Assembly: GCF_001625565.1 (NCBI RefSeq)
Contig: NZ_AUXS01000056.1
Location: 1-64,000, forward strand
Length of the DNA stretch: 64,000 bases
Origin: Pseudoalteromonas luteoviolacea NCIMB 1944
GTDB lineage: Bacteria; Pseudomonadota; Gammaproteobacteria; Enterobacterales; Alteromonadaceae
Reading direction: 5' to 3'
Shown here: in pieces, positions 53,091 to 61,092 of the stretch
How positions within the stretch are numbered: position 1 is the stretch's first letter
Layout of the letters: each line of letters opens with the position of its first letter
Notes under the pieces: model-generated
The model's input: the letters and a program-made list of their open reading frames with translations, nothing else
Told to the model about the DNA's origin: nothing
Databases searched by the model: none
Position numbers and translations under genes: made by a program

Positions 53091-53966
53091 TTAAACAAGG
53101 CGTTTTAATAAGCTGGAAGTATCCCAACGATTGCCGCCCATCTTTTGAACATCGGCGTAGAACTGATCTACCAAAGCGGTTACGGGTAAGGTAGAGCCAT
53201 TCTTTTTGGCTTCATCAAGAGCAATAGACAGATCTTTTCGCATCCAATCCACAGCAAAGCCGTGCTCATAATGATCATCTAACATGCTCTTATGACGGTT
53301 TTCCATCTGCCAGCTACCAGCAGCACCTTTTGAGATCACTTCAATGACAGCTTCACAGTCTATGTTGGCATTTTGACCAAACTGTAATGCTTCTGCGAGA
53401 CCTTGCACAACACCTGCGATACAAATCTGATTCATCATTTTTGCTATTTGACCTGAACCGACATCGCCGAGCAATTTAGAAAAGCGTGCATAAGCAGCCA
53501 TCACTGGCTCAACAGCATTGTAGATGTCTGCTTGACCACCACACATGATGGTAAGTTGGCCGTTAACTGCACCTGCTTCTCCACCTGATACCGGCGCATC
53601 AATGAAGCCGATCTGCTTAGATTCGCAGGCTTTAAATAATTCTCTCGCTACATCTGCGGAAGCGGTTGTGTGATCAACTAATGTAGTATTTGCACGCATT
53701 GATTGAAGAACGCCATCAGTACCAGTGGTTACTTCTCTGAGGTCGTCGTCATTACCAACGCAAATAAATACGATATCCGCATTCGTGGCTGCTAATGCTG
53801 GGGTCGTCGCAAGTTGACCGGAATACGTTTCCATCCAAGTTTGTGCTTTGCTCGTAGTACGGTTGTATACCGTGACGTTATACCCTTGATTTGCTAGGTG
53901 GCCAGCCATCGGAAATCCCATTACACCGAGGCCAATAAAGGCTACATTTTTGTTATTTGATGTCAT
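53091..53966 (-). CDS. NAD(P)-dependent beta-hydroxyacid dehydrogenase (3-hydroxyisobutyrate dehydrogenase-like)
   Basis: This 291-residue protein has a Rossmann opening (VAFIGLGVMGFPMAGHLA), the substrate motif FIDAPVSGGEAGAVNGQLTIMCGG and the catalytic lysine region GQIAKMMNQICIAG. Relatives include 3-hydroxyisobutyrate dehydrogenase, tartronate semialdehyde reductase (GarR/GlxR) and glyoxylate or succinic-semialdehyde reductases; the substrate cannot be told from the sequence alone. ATG 53966 is preferred over the TTG at 53975. It is a single gene on the minus strand. Confidence 0.87.
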   Translation of the reverse strand: MTSNNKNVAFIGLGVMGFPMAGHLANQGYNVTVYNRTTSKAQTWMETYSGQLATTPALAATNADIVFICVGNDDDLREVTTGTDGVLQSMRANTTLVDHTTASADVARELFKACESKQIGFIDAPVSGGEAGAVNGQLTIMCGGQADIYNAVEPVMAAYARFSKLLGDVGSGQIAKMMNQICIAGVVQGLAEALQFGQNANIDCEAVIEVISKGAAGSWQMENRHKSMLDDHYEHGFAVDWMRKDLSIALDEAKKNGSTLPVTALVDQFYADVQKMGGNRWDTSSLLKRLV

Positions 53967-54080
53967 ATTTAACAATCCAGTTGTGACAAGTGACTCGATT
54001 GTAACTTAAGTGGGGGAGTTTTGGCTGAATATTTTGCATGATAATGAACTGTTTTCATGCATTTATTTTGAAAGGTTTAT

Positions 54081-54113
54081 AACAGAGTAGCCTGATATTC
54101 AAGCTACTCTGTT
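54081..54113 (-). terminator. Terminator after the dicarboxylate symporter gene
   Basis: AACAGAGTAGC (54081-54091) pairs with GCTACTCTGTT (54103-54113) around an 11-base loop. The T-run on the minus side is short. Confidence 0.6.
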
Positions 54114-54121
54114 TTGAGTAA

Positions 54122-55456
54122 TTAAACTTTAGAAGTAGTTAAGTTTTCTTCAAGATCTTTCGCTGCGTCTGGGTCGTTAAAAACATCATGATTTAATTCA
54201 CCTTCCGATTTTGCGACCACACATGTAACCATACAGTCACCAGTAACGTTAACAGCTGTACGGGTCATATCCAGTAGCCTATCAACACCCATGATAATAG
54301 CGATACCTTCGACTGGAAGACCAACTTGGTTTAACACCATTGCAAGCATGATCAAACCAACACCAGGCACACCTGCTGTGCCCACAGAAGCCAGCGTGGC
54401 AGTTAAAATCACCATTAGGTAATCGCTAAGAGTTAAGTCAACAGCAAATACCTGAGCGATAAAGACGGTAGCAACACCTTGCATAATGGCTGTACCATCC
54501 ATATTGATTGTTGCACCTAAAGGCACCGTAAAAGAGGCGACGGTATTGTTTGCACCTAACTTTTTGGTAGCTGTTTCAAGTGTTACAGGCATTGTTGCGC
54601 TAGAGCTAGAGGTACTAAATGCAAACATGCAAGCATCTTTCATTTTAGTTAAGAAGGTCACAGGGTTTAGACCTGTAAGCACCTTGAGTAAAATGGTGTA
54701 GTTTACTAAAGCGTGGAAAAACAACGCTGCCACTACAACTAAGAAGTATTTTCCAAGTTCAACAATTAAACCCATTTTAATATCGGTAAACAGCTTTGCC
54801 ATTAAACAGAACACACCATATGGCGCTAAGTTCATTAATAGAGTAACTAATTTCAAAATGACCGTATTTAAATCATCAAAAACAGCCGCGATCCGTTTGC
54901 CAGGCTCTCCACTTAATGCCATAGCAATACCGAATAGCAAAGCAAATACGATAACTTGGAGCATATTGCCACTGGCCATGGCATCGATTGGGTTAGTTGG
55001 GAACATACCAATGATAACTTGCGCGAGAGTAGGCGCTTCTTTTGCATCAAAGCTGCTTGTAGTTGGCATATCAATCCCTGCACCTGGACTTACGAGCAGA
55101 GCAAGTGATATTGCGACTGTGATAGCAATTGCAGTAGTTGTTAAATATAACAATATAGACTTACCACCTAGACGACCTAGCTTTTTAGGATCACTTAGGC
55201 TACAGGTACCACAAACCAAAGATATAAATACCAGAGGAACAACCAGCATTTTTAAACTGGCAATAAAGATTTGACCACCGACGTGGAAAAGACCATCCAC
55301 AAAGAAACCTCTTAATGGAAAGTCGACAAATCCAAGGGGGATTAAGAATTCAGGCTCACCGGCAAGAATTTGTTGGAAAATTATACCGACACCAATACCC
55401 GCGATCATGGCTATCATGATACGTGTAGTCAGGCTAAATTTATTATTATCAGTCAT
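54122..55456 (-). CDS. Dicarboxylate/amino acid:cation symporter (DAACS family)
   Basis: This 444-residue inner-membrane protein (448 from the GTG at 55468) has about eight helices and two hairpins of the GltPh/DctA family. The serine-rich hairpin SSSSATMPVTLETA, the sodium-site segment TVPLGATINMDGTA and the end ILGVDR-like IMGVDRLLDMTRTAVNVTGD are diagnostic. Substrates are glutamate, aspartate or C4-dicarboxylates. The start is ambiguous: ATG 55456 gives the usual N terminus, while AGGG just before the GTG is too close. It is single on the minus strand, divergent from the large Ig-like gene. Confidence 0.9.
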   Translation of the reverse strand: MTDNNKFSLTTRIMIAMIAGIGVGIIFQQILAGEPEFLIPLGFVDFPLRGFFVDGLFHVGGQIFIASLKMLVVPLVFISLVCGTCSLSDPKKLGRLGGKSILLYLTTTAIAITVAISLALLVSPGAGIDMPTTSSFDAKEAPTLAQVIIGMFPTNPIDAMASGNMLQVIVFALLFGIAMALSGEPGKRIAAVFDDLNTVILKLVTLLMNLAPYGVFCLMAKLFTDIKMGLIVELGKYFLVVVAALFFHALVNYTILLKVLTGLNPVTFLTKMKDACMFAFSTSSSSATMPVTLETATKKLGANNTVASFTVPLGATINMDGTAIMQGVATVFIAQVFAVDLTLSDYLMVILTATLASVGTAGVPGVGLIMLAMVLNQVGLPVEGIAIIMGVDRLLDMTRTAVNVTGDCMVTCVVAKSEGELNHDVFNDPDAAKDLEENLTTSKV

Positions 55457-55632
55457 TGTTTTGGACACGCCCTAAAACTTTTCGTTGTTAAAATCGTTAT
55501 AGCCTAACAGGATGGTTCAAAATGAACAAAAAAAAATGCCAAGACTACGAAAAAATTGTGATTTTTTATCTTGGTTTGGGTTAACATTGTGCAAATAACT
55601 CTAATTTTAAATTGTGCGAGGGAGAACTGCGG

Positions 55633-58600
55633 ATGTTTTCAATGCGTTGGTTTAGCACCATATTTATGATATTCCTTCTAACAGCCTGTGGCGGAGGGGG
55701 GTCGATAGAAAAAGACACCTCCGGAGATGGTGGTAATGATACAGATGAATATGCAATTGCATTAAGTCTCAATTCTCAAAGTGGTTCTTCCGAACTCAGC
55801 GTTTCAAATCCTATTCAGGTCCAAGCCAAAGTTACAAAAGATGGTCAAGCTCAAGCTGATAGGCTGGTCAAATTTGTCGGCGATGAATTTTCCGAATTTA
55901 ATGGCTCTACGTCTGCGCTTACGAATAGCGAAGGTATTGCTACAGTCGGGATAGTTGCGAATAATAATCAAGGCGCAGGTACCATAACCGCGTCTTTCGA
56001 TGTAAATAGTGAAACACTCACCAAATCAATCGAATATGCGGCAATGGGCGATGGTGGCACGCAAATTGCGCTAACCATTACCGATGTCAATGGTAATGAA
56101 GTTGACACCGACAATAGATTAGGTGGTGAAAATCCAGCGACCGTTATGGCGACATTAACCAGCAATGGGACGCCCTTAACAGGTCAAATTCTGACCTTTA
56201 CATTTGATGAACTGATCAGCACCGCAAGTAACGGTAAAATCGTCACTGATGCAAACGGGCAGGCTAGTTTTCAAATTAATGCAACTAGGCAAACTGGTGC
56301 AGGGTCAATCGTCGTTACTTATGGCGATATAACTAATAGCACGAACTTCGTTTCAGACGGATACGAATTTTTTGGGCTACAAGTTTACGCCTTATCTGTT
56401 GTCGGCTTAGACCAACAGGGCAATGAAACAAATGACTTGTCGTTTTCTTCGCCGATAGCTGTGAGAGCAACCTTAACGCTAAACGGTAAACCGCTTGCCA
56501 ATGAACCTCTTGTGTTTACCGTTAATAAGGCACTGATTGGTTCAGCGACCAATGTACTGAAAACAGATGAGCAGGGAGTAGTCACCTTTAATCTGATTGA
56601 CAATAATGAATCCGGCGTAGGGCAGTTAAATGTTACTTATGAAACTCCGGGTACTGAGATTGAAGATGTTTCGTCATCTATAAGCTTTGAAAGTGAGGGT
56701 GACGGCGGTTTGCAGATGCAGGTGCAAATAACAGATCCTCAGGGCAACGCAATTTCTGAGCAAAACCCATTAGATACAGGGAAAAACGGCTCGGTCTCAA
56801 TTAATTTATTAGACAACGGTCAACCACTATCTGGCGCAATTGTATCTGTTAATGCGGGCACAAAAGGCATTACATTGCCATCAGATGGTCGTGTTGAGAC
56901 AAATAGTAGCGGTCAAGCTACATTGGCACTTATTCCAAACATGGAGTCGGGCGTTGACACGCTAACGGTGACATATACGACTGAAACAGAGACTGTAACC
57001 AACACAGTTAATTATCACTCAAATGGAGACGAGTTTTTTGGTCAGCAGACGTATGAGCTTGCAATTGTTGGTGAGACGGCTGCTGGAGCGTCTTCAAATC
57101 AATTGTCTTTTGCTACACCGTTGACTGTAAAGGCGACACTAACATTAAACGGTTCGCCTGTGTCAGGACAAAATGTGAACTTTTCGGTTGATGACAAAGG
57201 TTTACTGGCGAGTAGTGTGGTAGAAACAGGCACTGATGGTGTTGCGCCGGTCATTTTAACTGAAAACAATGTTGATGGAGCTGGGGTCGTTACGGCAACA
57301 TATACGACTGAAGACAATCAGGTGATCAGTAAATCTTTCAGCTTTATCAGTGCTGGTGATGGCGGCTTGCAAATGGTGCTCACTGTTACAGATAAAGAAA
57401 ATGGCAATCCAATTAGCCAAAGCAATCCGCTGAGCGGTACGACGAAAGGCTCGGTAGAGGTCACGCTTTCCAACAATGGTATATTGGTCAGTAATGCGAT
57501 TGTCAATGTCTCTACAGGCGGTAAGGCAGCAACTGTACCTTCTGATGGTCAGGCTGCAACTCAGGCAAATGGTAAAGCATCACTAGAGCTGGTTGCTAAC
57601 AATGAGGATGGCGTTGGACAACTGTCAGCGACCTATACAGACCCCATGACATCTGAAACCGTGACGCAGCAATATATTTACTATACAGAGGGAGATCCTG
57701 ATTTTGGTGACTCGGCATTTGAGTTATCAATTGTTGCAAGAAATGCGTCAGGTACTGAAACTAATGAACTATCTGGTAATTCAGAACTGACTTTGAGCGC
57801 GACGTTGTTACAAAATGGTTCTGCATTTGAAAATCAACAAATTCAATTTACGGTCAATGCGTTTGGAACATTAGACCCGCAATCTGGTTCGGTTTTAACC
57901 AATGCCTCGGGAATTGCGACTATTCAACTTAAAGATAACTCCGTTAAAGGAGCTGGTAGAGTTACAGCGACATTTACTGCAAGTAACGGCGAAGAAGTAT
58001 CGCGCAACTTCAATTTTAATAGTCAAGGCGATGGTGGCTTATTACTGATTATTGAATCTATCAAGGACGGCAACGGTGCAGTCATTAATGAAGGCAACTT
58101 GTTGACAAAAGATAATAGGGCAGAAGTCACCGCCGTGCTTACAGAAGACGGTAGTCCGGTTCAAGGTGCCTTGGTGACTTTTTCGGTAGATGAAGTTGCA
58201 ACAATGTCTCCGGAAAATGGCAGAGCGGTGACAGATAGCCAAGGTAAAGCTTCAATAGATTTATTTGTTACAACGGTGTCAGGCGTTGGAGAAGTTACGG
58301 CGCAATATGAGGGCATCACAACAAACCCGGCTGTGTTTAACTCTAAAGGTGATGCGGTTGTTATTGATGGCAATTATAGTTTTGACATTCGCCTATTAGT
58401 CAACTGTGCACCTGATTGGGACGCGATACGCAATGACACTTCCAACCCAGTTGACCCAAGTGATTGTACTGAAGTAACCAGTGTCGACTCCAGTGTTATT
58501 CCTGAACTATTTATTCAATTAGGTAAGGTGACCAGCGCCGGTGAGAGTGTAGAGAACCAAATTATCGACGTTTCGACGGATAAAGGGCAGGTACTGCCTA

Positions 58601-60837
58601 GCTCAGGCAAGGTATTGACGGATGTAAATGGCATTGCAATCTTAAAGCTGCAGCCTGGAGACAGTGACGGTGCAGGCACGATCAGTGTTAGCTTTGACGG
58701 TGAAGATGCAAGCGAAAACTTCTCTGTTGGTATACAGCAGCTTTACTTGCAGCTGTCTGCAGATTTACCCGCGTCGACTAACCCAGATCAGCCTCTGCCT
58801 GAATTAGACGCCGGTGATAGCTTTATCGTGACTGCTAGCGTGTACACAGATGAAGCCTTGACTAACTTATATCAACAGCCCGTAGACATTGGCTTTTCGA
58901 CTATCTGTGCAAGTCAGCAGCCTGCTGGTACATTGGCGACAATTGATAGCCCAGTACGAACTCAAGCTGGGGTAGCCACTTCTACGTATCGCGCTAGTGG
59001 TTGTAATGGCAATGATACAATAACAGCCAGTATTTCTGCCGCAGATCCGGTTAACTATGCTTTCTATGTAAACACTGCTCCTGTGCAATCATTGAAGTTT
59101 ATTAGTGCAAGCAACCGCTTTATTGGATTACCTCCTGCAACTGGCAGTGTGGCTGTTACTTCAACTATTACATTCCAGCTCATTGATACGGATGATAACC
59201 CGCTAAGACAAAAGCAGATTGAGTTCAGGTTTGCGGATTTAACGGGTGAGGCAAGCCTAAATACTTATAAAGGTAATACAGACAATGATGGTGAAGCAAA
59301 AACTTTGATCGAAGGTGGTGTTGTACCTGGAGGCTTGGTCGTGGAAGCTTGTTACCTTCCTGACGAGACAATCGCGCAGGCAGCTCTAACTAACCTGTTC
59401 CCAACGTGCTGGCAGTCTAAAATTGATCAATGTACTGCGGACCCAAGTTTAGAGTTTTGCGAACTTCCTGCTGGTATTACGGGATATACGCTGATCCCAG
59501 CGAATGACCAGATCAATGCTGTTTCTTCTGGTGTGGTTTTATCTTCAGGTGTGCCTGACCAAGATAGTTTTGATGCGGCACCAGAGACGTATATTCTGAA
59601 TACGCAAAACTATGTCGGTATAACCACAACTATTAACGTGTTCTTTGGTGATCAGTTTAATCAACTTTCTAAAGATGACCTTGTTGCAAATGTTCAAGCG
59701 GAAGCTGGAGTAGTTGGTAACATAGATGGCACGGGTGGAGATGAGTCATACCAGTGTTTTGCTGATAAAGGACGCTGTCAGGTTCAGTGGCGATCTCAAG
59801 GGGAGTTACCTTTTACAGCAGATAAATGGCGCAATAAAATTAGTGACGTCTGTGATACCTATCAAGGACAACCGGTACCTTGTATCGGTGCATTCCCGGC
59901 TACGTTCACTGAAAACATTGATGGTGTTGATGTGACTAGAACCGTAGTACGTGGTGCTCGCGTCACGGTTCTTGCGACGGCAAAAGGTCAAGAAAACTTC
60001 CATGATAAGCCTTCGACAGATACCATTCCTCGCAAAAATGGTTTATTTGATATCGGTGAATTTCAGCCATTAAACGACGATTTACCTGAAGCTTTTATTG
60101 ATTTTAACAGCAATAATCAATTTGATGCTGTAGATTGTGATCCAAGTAATGGTGAAGCAAACGACCCATGTGAACCTACTCTGAGTAATGGTGGTCACAA
60201 TGAGTTTTATTTAGATGCCAACAATAATGGTCGCTACGATGGCTTACCTGCTGATCCGACAACAGGCATCTACAATGGCCTTTTATGTGGTCAAACAGCT
60301 GAGGAAGCAGGTCAGTGTAGCAAAGATCTCGTTGATATTAGAAAGCAGTTTGAAATTGTTGCATCAAGTGATGTTGTCTATGCTCGATTTGTCGTTGCTA
60401 AATCCCACATTGGTGGTGCCGATTGTGAAAATACAGACCCAGATGTCCCAGTCAGCGGCTTGTTCGGACTAGAAGCGACAGAAAATGATGCTTATTGCGA
60501 CGTGAATCGTATAGTGTTAGGCACAGAAGCTAATCAAACTGAAGAAGTTACAGTCGAGATTTACTACTCTGACCTATATGGTAATTCACTGCCGGAAGGC
60601 ACAACGGTGAGTATTTCTACTCAGAACGGCTCTATAACTGTACAAGAATTGACCGGTACAATATTTGCGAGTGGCGGTTTTGAGCGTGGCAGAGCTGTTG
60701 TGTTGGTGACACCAGAAAATGCCGCTAATAATATTAGTTCTGGAAACTTAATAGTGACATTCACGATTCCAGATCCTAATAATCCTGGTGAAAGCATAGA
60801 AAGAACCAAAACACTGACGATCCAAGATAATGGTTAA
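55633..60837 (+). CDS. Giant Ig-like repeat lipoprotein (Big_1/invasin-like domains)
   Basis: This 1734-residue surface protein has a lipoprotein signal peptide with lipobox LTAC (Cys19) and a GGGG spacer. About eight Ig-like domains of near 110 residues follow. Their borders are marked by GDGG or GDEFFG motifs near residues 139, 242, 356, 465, 575, 687, 799 and 906, each ending in the invasin-like T(D/N)xxG..A.(V/F/L).L pattern. The C-terminal half is richer in cysteine and holds two calcium-loop-like motifs, DFNSNNQFD (1490) and DANNNGRYD (1528). The start is ATG 55633, with GAGGGAG 8 bases upstream. A cell-surface adhesion or matrix role is likely but unproved. Confidence 0.88.
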   Translation: MFSMRWFSTIFMIFLLTACGGGGSIEKDTSGDGGNDTDEYAIALSLNSQSGSSELSVSNPIQVQAKVTKDGQAQADRLVKFVGDEFSEFNGSTSALTNSEGIATVGIVANNNQGAGTITASFDVNSETLTKSIEYAAMGDGGTQIALTITDVNGNEVDTDNRLGGENPATVMATLTSNGTPLTGQILTFTFDELISTASNGKIVTDANGQASFQINATRQTGAGSIVVTYGDITNSTNFVSDGYEFFGLQVYALSVVGLDQQGNETNDLSFSSPIAVRATLTLNGKPLANEPLVFTVNKALIGSATNVLKTDEQGVVTFNLIDNNESGVGQLNVTYETPGTEIEDVSSSISFESEGDGGLQMQVQITDPQGNAISEQNPLDTGKNGSVSINLLDNGQPLSGAIVSVNAGTKGITLPSDGRVETNSSGQATLALIPNMESGVDTLTVTYTTETETVTNTVNYHSNGDEFFGQQTYELAIVGETAAGASSNQLSFATPLTVKATLTLNGSPVSGQNVNFSVDDKGLLASSVVETGTDGVAPVILTENNVDGAGVVTATYTTEDNQVISKSFSFISAGDGGLQMVLTVTDKENGNPISQSNPLSGTTKGSVEVTLSNNGILVSNAIVNVSTGGKAATVPSDGQAATQANGKASLELVANNEDGVGQLSATYTDPMTSETVTQQYIYYTEGDPDFGDSAFELSIVARNASGTETNELSGNSELTLSATLLQNGSAFENQQIQFTVNAFGTLDPQSGSVLTNASGIATIQLKDNSVKGAGRVTATFTASNGEEVSRNFNFNSQGDGGLLLIIESIKDGNGAVINEGNLLTKDNRAEVTAVLTEDGSPVQGALVTFSVDEVATMSPENGRAVTDSQGKASIDLFVTTVSGVGEVTAQYEGITTNPAVFNSKGDAVVIDGNYSFDIRLLVNCAPDWDAIRNDTSNPVDPSDCTEVTSVDSSVIPELFIQLGKVTSAGESVENQIIDVSTDKGQVLPSSGKVLTDVNGIAILKLQPGDSDGAGTISVSFDGEDASENFSVGIQQLYLQLSADLPASTNPDQPLPELDAGDSFIVTASVYTDEALTNLYQQPVDIGFSTICASQQPAGTLATIDSPVRTQAGVATSTYRASGCNGNDTITASISAADPVNYAFYVNTAPVQSLKFISASNRFIGLPPATGSVAVTSTITFQLIDTDDNPLRQKQIEFRFADLTGEASLNTYKGNTDNDGEAKTLIEGGVVPGGLVVEACYLPDETIAQAALTNLFPTCWQSKIDQCTADPSLEFCELPAGITGYTLIPANDQINAVSSGVVLSSGVPDQDSFDAAPETYILNTQNYVGITTTINVFFGDQFNQLSKDDLVANVQAEAGVVGNIDGTGGDESYQCFADKGRCQVQWRSQGELPFTADKWRNKISDVCDTYQGQPVPCIGAFPATFTENIDGVDVTRTVVRGARVTVLATAKGQENFHDKPSTDTIPRKNGLFDIGEFQPLNDDLPEAFIDFNSNNQFDAVDCDPSNGEANDPCEPTLSNGGHNEFYLDANNNGRYDGLPADPTTGIYNGLLCGQTAEEAGQCSKDLVDIRKQFEIVASSDVVYARFVVAKSHIGGADCENTDPDVPVSGLFGLEATENDAYCDVNRIVLGTEANQTEEVTVEIYYSDLYGNSLPEGTTVSISTQNGSITVQELTGTIFASGGFERGRAVVLVTPENAANNISSGNLIVTFTIPDPNNPGESIERTKTLTIQDNG

Positions 60838-60849
60838 AATTTCGTAGTC

Positions 60850-60876
60850 AAAGGGCCTTTTTTAAGGCCCTTTTTT
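60850..60876 (+). terminator. Terminator after the Ig-like gene
   Basis: AAGGGCCTT (60851-60859), loop TTTT, and AAGGCCCTT (60864-60872) are followed by a T-run to 60876. Confidence 0.9.
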
Positions 60877-61092
60877 ATTAACGCTTGAATTTCCTCACAT
60901 ATCCGCTATATTCGCCTCTTTAACAAGTCCAAAGATGTGATTGAGTAAAAATGAAGCAACAATTGCTTAATTAATCACTGTTCAGATAAAAGTTAGAATG
61001 AAAAGCTTGTAACAATAGGTGTTTGTGGATATACCTATAAATAATAACGCCCAAGAGGGCACAACAGACAAAATTAGTCAAAATAGGCAAAT

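Noticed and set aside
55633..58350. Tandem DNA repeats or CRISPR-like array in the Ig-like gene
   Set aside because: Repeats are visible at protein level only; DNA copies differ widely and are about 330 bp each.
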